From assembly GCA_937967805.1 (NCBI GenBank), contig CALBTC010000240.1, positions 1 to 27,131 of the forward strand: DNA of 27,131 bases, read 5' to 3'. The position numbers and the translations under genes are program-made. The stretch comes from an uncultured Anaerolineaceae bacterium. GTDB taxonomy: Bacteria > Chloroflexota > Anaerolineae > Promineifilales > Promineifilaceae. Positions 7,135 to 15,293 of the stretch are shown piece after piece. The number at the start of each line of letters is the position of its first letter. The stretch's first letter is position 1. The notes under the pieces were generated by a model, which saw only the letters and a list, made by a program, of their open reading frames with translations, was not told where the DNA came from and ran no database searches.

Positions 7135-8628
7135 ATGAAACGCATTTTGCTGCTGATAATCGATGCTTTGACAGAGCCATTGCTGGAAGAAGAAATGGAA
7201 AACGGCCGTTACCCCAACTTCAAAAAATTAACCGAGGCTGGTCACTTGCAGGAATGCATCAGCATCTTCCCCTCCATTACCCATGCTGCCCTCGCCAGCA
7301 TCGTTACCGGAGAATACCCCAACAAACACGGCATTATTGCTTCCCATTGGTACAATTTCAGCGAAGAGAAGGTGGCTTATTTTAGCGGCAGTTTGGCCAT
7401 GATGCTGCGCAAAGGCGTGGGCAACTTCTTTCGCGAATTCCTGCTGGATTTAAACAACGATTATCTAAAAGCGATCACCCTCTTCCAATTGCTAGAGCGC
7501 AAAGGATTTGAAACAGCCTGCATCAACTTCCCTATTTATCGCGGCGATGTGTCGCATGAAGTAAATATGCCGCTGCTATTAAAGTGGATCCCTACCCTGC
7601 CTGCCAGCACAACCATCAAAGGACCCAAGAAGCTTGTGTTGGGCGATTTAATTATAAACCCGAATGGTCTGGACATTGATGCCACATTTACCGGCGTCGC
7701 CAACTGGTTTGGCTTTCACGACAAAAACACAATCGATCTTGTTTTGCAGATGGCTACCCGAAATGAATTTCCCGATTTTACGCTGGCTTATTTTCCCCAG
7801 AATGATGAAACCTCTCACAGAGAAGGGCCTGCTGCTTCACACCATCAATTGGGTAAGCTAGACGAGATGCTGAGAAATCTGTTTGACGCCTACGGCGGGC
7901 TTGATTCATTCTTACAGCAGTTTGTCCTCATCATTACCGGGGACCATTCGCAAAGCAAAATGTTGGAAGACAAAAAAGAGCAAGCCGTCGATCTGAGTGA
8001 AACTCTGATCGACTTTAAGCTGGCCGAGACCGGCCAGCCCTGGAATGACAATAGTGAAATCATGGTATGCCCTAATTTACGGGCGGCCCATCTTTACTTC
8101 AAAAACGATTTTGCGCCAGAACGAGTACAGCAGGTATTAGATCAATTACTGGCTGAACCTCGGATTGACCAATTGATTTACCGGGCTGAGTTAACCCATG
8201 TCAATAAAGGCAAAGGGTATGTCGTGCAAACGCAAAACGGCCGTCTCCACTTCTGGCGCCAGGAAAATGGCAAGGCTGCCGACCAATATAACAACACCTG
8301 GGAGTGGGAAGGAGATTTAGCCGTGGTGGACGGCCGTTTACATGAAGGCATTCTCACCTTCCCCGACTATCCCAACGCCTTCGAACGCATTGCCGGCGCG
8401 CTTGATTGCTCTACCAGCGGCCCGCTTTGGCTAACGGCTAAACTAGGTCATGAATTGATTATGCCCCACATGACATCTTATGCCGGCGGTGGTTCGCACG
8501 CCTCACTGCATCGCCTGGACTCCCAGCCACCGCTCATTGTTGGCGGCCTGCCCGATGAAGTTACGGTGCCTCAATTTCCCCGCATCACCGATATTGTCCC
8601 CCTGTGCTTAGCCTGCCTGCAAGTCTAA
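7135..8628 (+). CDS. Alkaline-phosphatase-superfamily phosphodiesterase/phosphatase (type I phosphodiesterase-like)
   Basis: 497 residues without a signal peptide. The metal and nucleophile pattern of the nucleotide pyrophosphatase/phosphodiesterase branch is visible in order: Asp10 (LLIIDAL), nucleophile candidate Thr49 in FPSITHAALASIVTGEYPNK followed by HGI, Asp224 and His228 (NDETSHREG), Asp270-His271 (ITGDHSQ), and a late His455 (GGGSHASLH). These would bind two zinc-like ions and hydrolyse a phospho-mono- or diester. The substrate cannot be told; relatives act on nucleotides, phospholipid head groups or phosphonates. With no secretion signal it probably works in the cytoplasm. It stands alone, divergent from the stress group and 130 nt before the NarL-type kinase gene. 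Confidence 0.85.
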   Translation: MKRILLLIIDALTEPLLEEEMENGRYPNFKKLTEAGHLQECISIFPSITHAALASIVTGEYPNKHGIIASHWYNFSEEKVAYFSGSLAMMLRKGVGNFFREFLLDLNNDYLKAITLFQLLERKGFETACINFPIYRGDVSHEVNMPLLLKWIPTLPASTTIKGPKKLVLGDLIINPNGLDIDATFTGVANWFGFHDKNTIDLVLQMATRNEFPDFTLAYFPQNDETSHREGPAASHHQLGKLDEMLRNLFDAYGGLDSFLQQFVLIITGDHSQSKMLEDKKEQAVDLSETLIDFKLAETGQPWNDNSEIMVCPNLRAAHLYFKNDFAPERVQQVLDQLLAEPRIDQLIYRAELTHVNKGKGYVVQTQNGRLHFWRQENGKAADQYNNTWEWEGDLAVVDGRLHEGILTFPDYPNAFERIAGALDCSTSGPLWLTAKLGHELIMPHMTSYAGGGSHASLHRLDSQPPLIVGGLPDEVTVPQFPRITDIVPLCLACLQV

Positions 8629-8636
8629 TGAAAATC

Positions 8637-8671
8637 GTTAGCTAACTTATTTGCGAATGGGCACTAACCAT
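8637..8671 (+). repeat. Second copy of the 27-bp dps-upstream element, ahead of the NarL-type kinase
   Basis: Bases 8641-8667 (beginning GCTAACTTATTTGCGAATGG) match the minus-strand element upstream of dps in 26 of 27 positions, with the same orientation relative to the downstream gene. The left hairpin arm present at dps is absent; here the element starts inside a perfect palindrome, GTTAGCTAAC (8637-8646). It begins 12 nt after the phosphodiesterase stop and ends about 90 nt before the kinase start. Confidence 0.7.
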
Positions 8672-8758
8672 CTGGCTGCCACTCCCTGCTTTCCTAATCT
8701 TTACAAACAAGATAATATCCAGGGTGAGATAGAATTGTGAAAGAAGAAGGAAAACACC

Positions 8759-11413
8759 TTGGAAAAAAAAAGCGAACAGGCACCAGCCAGCTCTGGTGGC
8801 AGACAGCAACGTCTGCTTGCGCTGCTGCAAGAACTCTCTCTGGACGTTGCCCAATCAGAAACTATCAATCACGCCTTTAGCCAAGTCCTTACCCATATTT
8901 GCCACTTCATGAATTGGCCATTGGCCCACGTTTATATTTGGTCCGAGGCGGCCAACGCCCTGGTCTCCAGCCGCATCTGGTACATGGCAGATGCCTCAAC
9001 GATTGTCCCATTTCGCGAACTGAGCGAGGCAACTGAATTTCATCGCGGTGAAGGCACGCTGGGGTACGTTTGGGAAACCGGTGAAGCCATCACCATTCTG
9101 GATGTTCATGATAGCTCTATTATTGTGCGCGAGATGCCGGCAGAAGAAGAAGGCGTGCGTGCCTATTTTGCCTTTCCGGTGATGATAAATGGCGAGGTGA
9201 CGGCCGTTCTCGAATTTTTCTCCCCCGAATCTGTGCCGCCCGACCCGGATATGACTTCTGTGATCAACCACGTCAGTGCGCTGCTCGGCCTGGCCTGGCA
9301 AAAACAGCAAACGGTAACCCGGCTGCGGCAAAGTGAAGCACAGCTGGCCGAAGCCCAGCGCACAGCCCACATTGGCCACTGGGAATGGGATATTGTTAAT
9401 GATGAAGTAACCTGGTCACCAGAGCTGTACCGCATTTATGGCCTCTCCCCTACGAACATCAAAGTCACTTATCAAACTTTTCTCTCGTTTGTCCATCCGG
9501 ATGATGAGGAATATGTACAGGCTAAGGTACAGGATGCCACCGAAAACGGCCATCCCTTTGATTACTTCCACCGCATTGTTCGGCCGGATCAAACCGTGCG
9601 GGTGGTTCATGCCCGAGGCCGCCCGGTTTACGACCAGGCCGGCAGCATTATAAAACTGATTGGCACCTCTCAGGACATGACGGAACTAAAAGAAACCGAG
9701 CTGAAGCTGGCTCAGTCTGTACGCCAGTTGTCTGCTCTGGTAGAAATCGGCCAGGCCATCGCTTCAACTTTAGACCTGGACCAAATTTATGAGCGGGTGT
9801 TGAATTTGGTACGGCCGTTAATCCGCGCAGAAGCCCTTCTCCTTTTTCTTTATAAAGACGAAATGCTGGAAATAATATCTGCCGATCATGACAATGCCCA
9901 ACTCAACATTGTAGGCACGCGCATTCAGCCTGAGGTGGGTATTCTGGGTGATGTATGGCAAAGTGGAAAATCGCTCCTTCTCGAAGGAGATGCCTGCTTG
10001 CAACGAATTGCCCCTGAGCTAAAGGAGATGAGAGGATTTATTCCGCAAACGATGCTGGCCGTGCCTGTTCGCTGGCAAGAGCAGGCCGTAGGCATTTTGG
10101 AAGCAACTCACAGCGATGCTGACGCCTTTAGTGAAGAGTTTGTGCCCTTAATGGAAACCATTGCCGCCTGGACTGCCATCGCCATAGCCAACGCCCGCCA
10201 ATACACCCAGCTCCAACGACGCCTAAGAGAAAGCGACGCCCTGGTCTCTATTAGTCAGGCCATGACCGAAACGCTGGAGCTCGACAAGTTGCTACATCTC
10301 ATTGTTACCCACGCCAGGGAAATCGTGACCAATGCTGAGTGGGCTGCTATTCACTTACTCCAATCAAAAACAAACCGGCTGGAATTGTCCGCCAGCGCCG
10401 GCCTGGAACTGGGTGAAAATGAGTATTCCATTGAACTGGGCGAAGGTATTGTCGGGCAGGTCATGTCCGAAGGCAGCGTGATGAATATTGCCGATGTTCA
10501 GGTTGATCCACAACGCTTGCCCATTGACGTAAGCACCAATGCGCGCTCGTTGTTGGTCGCCCCTGTAGAAAGCCGCTTACGTCGCATCGGCACCATCAGC
10601 GTACAGTGCGCAACGCCGGCCACCTTTACCACCGATGACGAGCGTTTGCTCACCGTTCTGGGCGTCCAGGTAGGCATGGCCATTGAAAATGCCCGCCTCT
10701 TTACCGTCCAGCGACGAGCCAGAGAACGAGCCGAGCGACAACGCGAGCGCATGCGCCACATGGCACGCCGTGTGGTGCAGGCCCAGGAGGTGGAGCGTGC
10801 CCGTATTGCCCGCGAGCTGCATGATGAGTCTGGGCAGTCGCTCACTTCATTGAAGATCAGTCTCGATTTAATACGTTCTGCTCTGCCTGAATCCTTAAGT
10901 GATATCCGCCAAAGCCTGGCTGATGTACTGGAGCTAACCGACAAAACAATGAGCAATCTGCGATTGTTGTCCCATAATTTACGCCCGCCGGGCCTGGATG
11001 TTTACGGATTAAATGCCGCGTTGGCTGGTTTATGCCAGGATTTTGAAACACATACGCATTTAACCATCACCTACTCGGGCAGCGACCTGCCCACATTGGC
11101 TGAATTAACGGCACTCTCACTATATCGGTTTGCTCAGGAAGCCATTACAAATGCCGCAAAACACGCTGATGCAACAGAAGTTCAGGTGACATTGACGCAA
11201 GATTCAGATATGATCACGCTGCAAGTTGCGGACAACGGCTGTGGCTTTTCACCGCCAGAGTTGGATGAAGAGGTTTCAATGAAGGGTGTCGGTTTAGTGG
11301 GAATGGTGGAAAGGCTGGAGATGGTAAACGGCCGTTTGCAAATCGAATCATCGGTGGAACAAGGCAGCGTAATAACGGCCGTTGTACCCTATGTTCAGGT
11401 GGAGGAGACATGA
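8759..11413 (+). CDS. Cytoplasmic multi-sensor NarL-type histidine kinase (GAF-PAS-GAF-GAF-HisKA_3-HATPase)
   Basis: 884 residues, starting at TTG. An in-frame TGA lies at 8738-8740, AGAAGG precedes the TTG, and the next in-frame ATG (8909) would cut into the first GAF domain. Order: GAF (about 30-190), PAS of the PAS_3 type (200-315, with HIGHWEWDI and FVHPDDEEYV), GAF (325-480), GAF (490-640), a basic coiled linker, the HisKA_3 dimerisation motif ERARIARELHDESGQSLTSL with phospho-acceptor His688, and a NarL-type ATPase (FAQEAITNAAKHADA, VADNGCGF, GVGLVGMVERLE). There are no membrane helices, so the signal is cytoplasmic (small ligand, redox, gas or flavin/haem-bound; not determinable here). 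Its stop overlaps the next gene by ATGA, so kinase and regulator form a translationally coupled pair. The repeat element at 8637-8671 lies in its upstream region. Confidence 0.93.
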   Translation: MEKKSEQAPASSGGRQQRLLALLQELSLDVAQSETINHAFSQVLTHICHFMNWPLAHVYIWSEAANALVSSRIWYMADASTIVPFRELSEATEFHRGEGTLGYVWETGEAITILDVHDSSIIVREMPAEEEGVRAYFAFPVMINGEVTAVLEFFSPESVPPDPDMTSVINHVSALLGLAWQKQQTVTRLRQSEAQLAEAQRTAHIGHWEWDIVNDEVTWSPELYRIYGLSPTNIKVTYQTFLSFVHPDDEEYVQAKVQDATENGHPFDYFHRIVRPDQTVRVVHARGRPVYDQAGSIIKLIGTSQDMTELKETELKLAQSVRQLSALVEIGQAIASTLDLDQIYERVLNLVRPLIRAEALLLFLYKDEMLEIISADHDNAQLNIVGTRIQPEVGILGDVWQSGKSLLLEGDACLQRIAPELKEMRGFIPQTMLAVPVRWQEQAVGILEATHSDADAFSEEFVPLMETIAAWTAIAIANARQYTQLQRRLRESDALVSISQAMTETLELDKLLHLIVTHAREIVTNAEWAAIHLLQSKTNRLELSASAGLELGENEYSIELGEGIVGQVMSEGSVMNIADVQVDPQRLPIDVSTNARSLLVAPVESRLRRIGTISVQCATPATFTTDDERLLTVLGVQVGMAIENARLFTVQRRARERAERQRERMRHMARRVVQAQEVERARIARELHDESGQSLTSLKISLDLIRSALPESLSDIRQSLADVLELTDKTMSNLRLLSHNLRPPGLDVYGLNAALAGLCQDFETHTHLTITYSGSDLPTLAELTALSLYRFAQEAITNAAKHADATEVQVTLTQDSDMITLQVADNGCGFSPPELDEEVSMKGVGLVGMVERLEMVNGRLQIESSVEQGSVITAVVPYVQVEET

Positions 11414-12060
11414 TTCGCATCGTCATTGCTGAAGATCATAATCTGGTGCGGCAGGGCATTCGGGCTTTGCTAGAGCAAAGTGGCGAGGTTCAAGTCGTGG
11501 CGGAGGCAGCAACCGGTGAAGAAGCCATCCAATCTGTCAAAGAGCATCAGCCAGACGTCATTGTCATGGATCTTTCCATGCCCCGCTTGGATGGTGCCCA
11601 GGCCGCCGAACGCATCATCGACATGAAGCTGTCGACGCAAATTATCATCCTTTCCATGCATGCCGACACAACGATGGTGCAGCAGCTTTTGCGCCGGGGT
11701 GTGAAGGGGTATCTGCTCAAAGACGCCGTCACCGAGGAGTTGATGCTGGCCGTGCACTCCGTCAGCCAGGGCAAGCTTTTCCTCAGCCCCACCATTTCAG
11801 ACTCTGTCATGAACATGCTTCTCTCCCCCGCAGACAACACGGCCGAATCTGCTGCCGGTTTGCTGACGCCGCGCGAACGGGAGGTGCTGCAACTGGTCGC
11901 TGAAGGTCACACCAACAATGCCATTGCCGGGATTTTGAGCATTAGTGTGAAAACGGTCGAGAAACATCGAGCCAACCTGATGACGAAGCTGGAAGTAAAT
12001 GATTTAGCTTCGCTCATCCGCGAAAGCATTAAGCACGGTTTGATCTTGTTAGACGAATAG
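11410..12060 (+). CDS. NarL/LuxR-family response regulator, cognate to the upstream kinase
   Basis: 216 residues, starting inside the kinase stop (ATGA overlap at 11410-11413). The receiver is complete: Glu8-Asp9, phospho-acceptor Asp54 (VIVMDLSMP), Ser82 and Lys104 (YLLKD). The C-terminus holds the LuxR-type helix-turn-helix at about 148-205: LTPREREVLQLVAEG, then a recognition region ISVKTVEKHRANLM. It is expected to dimerise and bind DNA when phosphorylated by the kinase. Targets are not shown; candidates are the nearby stress genes and the regulators at 12255 and 12917. No terminator follows. Confidence 0.95.
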   Translation: MIRIVIAEDHNLVRQGIRALLEQSGEVQVVAEAATGEEAIQSVKEHQPDVIVMDLSMPRLDGAQAAERIIDMKLSTQIIILSMHADTTMVQQLLRRGVKGYLLKDAVTEELMLAVHSVSQGKLFLSPTISDSVMNMLLSPADNTAESAAGLLTPREREVLQLVAEGHTNNAIAGILSISVKTVEKHRANLMTKLEVNDLASLIRESIKHGLILLDE

Positions 12061-12111
12061 CCGGGCAAATCAATCCTCTTCTTTCGATTTTTGCTCATTA
12101 TCCTGCCCTAT

Positions 12112-12129
12112 GGTAGGGTATTTCCCCAT
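12112..12129 (+). promoter_or_regulatory. Possible operator, copy 1 (GGTAGGGT-N3-4-CCCCAT motif)
   Basis: GGTAGGGTATTTCCCCAT matches 16 of 18 positions with 12692-12709. It lies 125 nt before the receiver-only gene at 12255. The G-run/C-run halves give weak dyad symmetry, as in sites for LuxR-type response regulators. The match is by eye only. Confidence 0.35.
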
Positions 12130-12254
12130 ACGGCAACAATCTAGTTTATGTCACAATGGGCAAACATAAATGCTGTCCTGTGCCAGCCATTTATGATAAT
12201 TTTTATGGCGATTCCGGGGATTTCTTCTATGCCCTTTATCATTGTAGCAAGATT

Positions 12255-12644
12255 ATGTTGGAGCAAACAATTCGGGTATTAATAGTCGATGATCACAAAT
12301 TAGTTCGCAAAAGCATTGAAGCTCTCCTTTCACGAGAGCAAGATATGCAAGTTGTGGGCACGGCCGAAAACGGCCGTACCGCCATTCAGTTGGCGCAAGC
12401 AAAAGAACCAGACGTGATCATCATGGACGTTTCAATGCCTGAGCTGGATGGCATTCGTGCCGCCAGAGAAATAAAGGCATTGGGCGTCTCCACACATATC
12501 ATTATGCTTTCTATGCATCACAGCAGTGCACTGGTGCAGCAAGCCCGCCTAAACGGTGCAGCCGGCTACATTATCAAACAAAAAGCCAACAGTGATCTAA
12601 TTCCCGCTATACGCGCCATCTTTAATGGCACGGCAACCCTCTAA
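12255..12644 (+). CDS. Stand-alone receiver-domain protein (NarL-like receiver without HTH)
   Basis: 129 residues from the ATG at 12255. The frame extends upstream to an ATG at 12156, but that extension (MGKHKCCPVPAIYDNF...) does not look like a receiver and overlaps the possible operator region's downstream side. The ribosome site for either start is weak. The receiver is canonical and closely like that of the regulator at 11410: Asp12-Asp13, phospho-acceptor Asp58 (VIIMDVSMP), Ser and Lys (YIIKQK). It ends right after the last receiver helix (IRAIFNGTATL), and no HTH remnant follows before 12917. It could act as a phosphate sink or a relay for the kinase at 8759, or bind a partner protein. 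It lies 194 nt after the response regulator. Confidence 0.8.
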   Translation: MLEQTIRVLIVDDHKLVRKSIEALLSREQDMQVVGTAENGRTAIQLAQAKEPDVIIMDVSMPELDGIRAAREIKALGVSTHIIMLSMHHSSALVQQARLNGAAGYIIKQKANSDLIPAIRAIFNGTATL

Positions 12645-12916
12645 TTTATTTTTGTTTGCACTTAACCCTATATCTCCTTTCCCGGCCATAAGGTAGGGTT
12701 TTCCCCCATTAGAAAGTAGGTCCATTCCCCATATCGCTTCCACGCGAGTTCACCGATACTTAACGTGTAGCAGTTCACTAAACTCAAATCAAATCTTCTT
12801 GCGTATCTGATACACAAATTACAAAAAGATTTCCCAATTAAAAAGGAGCTTGCCTTGTGATTTGCTCAGATGAATTTAACTCCTCAAAAACGAAAAGAAG
12901 AAAAGGAGAATCAAAA
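12645..12916 (+). promoter_or_regulatory. Intergenic region with operator-like copy 2 and two ribosome sites
   Basis: GGTAGGGTTTTCCCCCAT (12692-12709) is the second copy of the motif at 12112. Further on, AAAGGAG (12842-12848) precedes a GTG at 12857 that is in frame with the downstream regulator, and AAAGGAG (12902-12908) precedes the ATG at 12917. The GTG would add 20 residues (MICSDEF...) that are not part of the receiver fold; it might be an alternative start or a short upstream translation signal. No -10/-35 can be placed with confidence. Confidence 0.4.
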
Positions 12917-13594
12917 ATGATCCGTATTTTACTTGGTCATCCCTCCCGCTTAGTTTGTGATTCCTTGCGCACCGCCTTAGACAATATTGATGACGTATAT
13001 GTCGTGGGGTGCGCCACAACTGCTGAGGAGCTTCATTTTCTTCTGCCCCACGGCAATGTTGTGCTACTTGGTAGTGAGTTAGAAGATACCACCGCCTTTG
13101 AAATGCTAAGTGAAATCCGCATGACCCATCCCAAGATTAAAGTTTTAGTTCTGGGTCTAGACGACAATCCCGATGCCATTATCCGCCACATTGAGGCAGG
13201 CGCCGCCGGTTATATTCTGCAAGATGAATCGGTTGTTGAGATGGTGCAAAAGCTCCATGCCGTTCATGAGGAAAAGGCGATTATTTCGCCGTCCGTAGCG
13301 GCGGCAATGATGAATCGATTAGCCCATCTCGCTAATCTAGACACACCCGCTGCTTACTTAGAAGCCCGAGAGACACAACTAACAGAGCTAACACCTCGTG
13401 AAGAAGAAGTGTTGGCCTTAATTAATGAAGGCTGCACCAATCAGGAAATTGCCGACCGGCTCTATATCGAATGCGGCACAGTCAAAAATCATGTCCATAA
13501 AATTTTGAAAAAGCTCGATGTCAATAATCGGCATGAGGCCGCCTACATTCTTCAATCAAACCAATCTCCCACTCAGGTTCCTGTAGCAGCCTAA
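12917..13594 (+). CDS. LuxR-type regulator with a degenerate (pseudo-) receiver domain
   Basis: 225 residues from the ATG at 12917, chosen because MIRILLGHPS is where NarL-type receivers begin and AAAGGAG precedes it; an in-frame GTG at 12857 also has a ribosome site. The receiver fold is recognisable (IRILL, VYVVGCATTAEEL, VLVLGLDD, AGAAGYIL), but the phosphorylation site is gone. The acidic pair is Gly7-His8, the phospho-acceptor position is Gly52 (VVLLGSELED), the Thr/Ser is Gly80, and the lysine is Gln102 (YILQDE). The helix-turn-helix is intact (LTPREEEVLALINEG, GTVKNHVHKILKKLDV). It should bind DNA independently of Asp phosphorylation, perhaps controlled by amount, ligand or a partner such as the receiver-only protein. 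It precedes the YflT-like stress gene by 92 nt. Confidence 0.9.
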   Translation: MIRILLGHPSRLVCDSLRTALDNIDDVYVVGCATTAEELHFLLPHGNVVLLGSELEDTTAFEMLSEIRMTHPKIKVLVLGLDDNPDAIIRHIEAGAAGYILQDESVVEMVQKLHAVHEEKAIISPSVAAAMMNRLAHLANLDTPAAYLEARETQLTELTPREEEVLALINEGCTNQEIADRLYIECGTVKNHVHKILKKLDVNNRHEAAYILQSNQSPTQVPVAA

Positions 13595-13686
13595 CTCCCA
13601 TCCAACCAACCTAAAACACCGCGTAGAAAACATGCTTAAAACCATTGTCAATGCACGCCAACAAAATGAAGCGAGGTAATGTTCAA

Positions 13687-14193
13687 ATGAAAATTGTAAC
13701 AGGATTATTTTCCCCGGAAGATGCCGTGGCGGTTATACGTCGCCTGGTAAAAGAGGGTTTTTCCTATGATGATCTTTCCATGATGTCTTCAGCCTCAGAA
13801 ATGCCAGAGTATTTAGAAGGTGATGCGGAACAATCAGCAACCTCTGGGGCAGCGGCCGGGGCAGCGGCCGGTGGAACATTGGGGGCCTTCGGCAGCGTCG
13901 TTGCTTCAACCATTCCCGGTTTTGAAACCATGTTTGTTTCTGGCCTGATGGCTACGGCCGTTGGCGGCGTGGTCGGTGGCTATCTGGGCAGTATGTACAA
14001 TACTCGGGCCGAAACCCAGACCAAAATTGATATCCACGAATCGCTTGAAGCCGGCAATATTCTTATTGTTGTTCGCGCCGGCGAAAATAATGTAAAAACG
14101 GCCGAATCCCTCATGGATAAAAACAACGGGCAGCATATCGAAATTCATACCATTCCTGCCGAAGAAGCAAAAGAGGAGCCAAGACCCGGCTAA
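13687..14193 (+). CDS. YflT-like general stress protein with glycine-zipper segment
   Basis: 168 residues from the ATG at 13687, with GAGG 10 nt upstream; upstream in-frame starts (TTG 13645, ATG 13651) lack ribosome sites and precede the domain start MKIVTGLFSPEDAV. The N-terminal part (VAVIRRLVKEGFSYDDLSMM) resembles the heat-induced stress protein YflT/GSP17M family. The middle is a Gly/Ala-rich hydrophobic stretch (SGAAAGAAAGGTLGAFGSVV and, later, GLMATAVGGVVGGYLGSM) with small-residue spacing typical of membrane-inserting glycine zippers. The C-terminal part (GNILIVVRAGENNVKTAESL) looks like a second small alpha/beta unit. The biochemical role of the family is unknown; its members are stress induced in Bacillus. 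A strong terminator follows. Confidence 0.7.
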   Translation: MKIVTGLFSPEDAVAVIRRLVKEGFSYDDLSMMSSASEMPEYLEGDAEQSATSGAAAGAAAGGTLGAFGSVVASTIPGFETMFVSGLMATAVGGVVGGYLGSMYNTRAETQTKIDIHESLEAGNILIVVRAGENNVKTAESLMDKNNGQHIEIHTIPAEEAKEEPRPG

Positions 14194-14225
14194 ATGCATT
14201 TCCCGGACAAGCCCCTCTTCCCTAA

Positions 14226-14266
14226 AGAGTTCACTGTGCTGCGTGGCACAGTGGGCTCTCTTTTTT
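14226..14266 (+). terminator. Intrinsic terminator after the YflT-like gene
   Basis: A perfect 8-bp stem, CACTGTGC (14232-14239) with GCACAGTG (14246-14253), is extended by outer AGAG/CTCT (14226-14229, 14256-14259) and followed by TCTCTTTTTT. It ends the regulator/stress cluster and separates it from the convergent glycosyltransferase locus, whose stop is at 14268. Confidence 0.85.
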
Positions 14267-14267
14267 C

Positions 14268-15275
14268 TTAGTCGCCTGTCAGAGTAATGGTTGTCAGATT
14301 CAGCTGGTCATTGGGTTGGGAACGGCCGTCCACCACCACCGGCAAGCGCACCCCATCATTCGGCGTGTAGAGGCCAATCGCCAGCGTGTATTCACCCGCT
14401 GCGGCATCGGCGCGAACAGGAATGGTGCGCTTATCGATGACAATTTCGCCCGGCAGCCAGGTGGCGGTCAGCCAGGCATCCCCCACCGGTGGACTGTCGA
14501 ACTGCCCCCAAATCTGTCCATCACTGCCAATGAGTTGGTTAAAGACGGTGTAATTTTGCACTGGCGTCTCAATCGCCTGCCAGTAAAGCGTCAGGCCAAT
14601 CTCACCACCCGTCCGAGCCTGGCTGGCTTCCAAATCATAGCCCAACAGTTGAATATGCTCACCAAACCGGGCCGCCAGCGGCCGGCTGATTTCCGGCATT
14701 TCAAAGAGGCGCTGGCGCAGGTCAAGCGTCATGTCGGCCAGCTTGTTGCTGCCCTGGGTGATGGGCAGGGAACGGCCGTCCGGTGTCAACAAATTCAGGC
14801 GCAGTTCAGGATTGGCCTCGGTGGGTATATCCAGCGGGATGTTCAGGCTGTGAAAACTGCTTACCTGCTCATTGGCCTGCCACTGCGACGGCGGGTAAAC
14901 GTCCGGCCAGATGGCAAACTGCTGGCGCAAAAATGGCGCCCCTGCCCCTGGCTGGCTTAGCTGTAACTCAACTTTGTAATCCTGGGCCGGGGCCTGGAGC
15001 GCCACCCAATGCAGAGAGATATTCAGCGGCAGCCCCGGCGCAATGAGGCTGCTGAAGGTGCTGTTTTGCAGGGCAATCATCTCATCAAAGATGAGCATGT
15101 CGGCCGTGGGCGTAAAGTTGTTTAGCGGCCGGCTGCGCACCAGGTGAGGACCAAACAAATTGGGCCCATCTCCCACAAGCGGATAGTTTGCCCCGGCGCT
15201 GTCGTGAATGAAAAAGCGCAGGTAGGCCGAACCGGGCGGCATCCCCTCGGGAATGGGCAGTTCTAGCTGCTGCAC
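14268..15275 (-). CDS. C-terminal beta-rich portion of the glycosyltransferase, cut off by an in-frame TGA
   Basis: This frame is the same as that of the membrane glycosyltransferase upstream; only the TGA at 15294-15296 separates them. As an independent ORF it could start at the GTG at 15275 (335 residues), but no ribosome site stands at a suitable distance. It holds two copies of a beta-sandwich-like module that also occurs once just before the stop: GLPLNISLHWVALQ and GEIGLTLYWQAIE mark the start of each, and the pattern W-x-(A/P)-(N/G)-E lies later in each. No signal peptide or membrane helix is seen. The most likely original state is one protein of about 956 residues. Now it is either an untranslated remnant, made by read-through, or the result of a sequence error. 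Confidence 0.7.
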   Translation of the reverse strand: MQQLELPIPEGMPPGSAYLRFFIHDSAGANYPLVGDGPNLFGPHLVRSRPLNNFTPTADMLIFDEMIALQNSTFSSLIAPGLPLNISLHWVALQAPAQDYKVELQLSQPGAGAPFLRQQFAIWPDVYPPSQWQANEQVSSFHSLNIPLDIPTEANPELRLNLLTPDGRSLPITQGSNKLADMTLDLRQRLFEMPEISRPLAARFGEHIQLLGYDLEASQARTGGEIGLTLYWQAIETPVQNYTVFNQLIGSDGQIWGQFDSPPVGDAWLTATWLPGEIVIDKRTIPVRADAAAGEYTLAIGLYTPNDGVRLPVVVDGRSQPNDQLNLTTITLTGD

Positions 15276-15293
15276 GATGCGATCACCGCTTTG

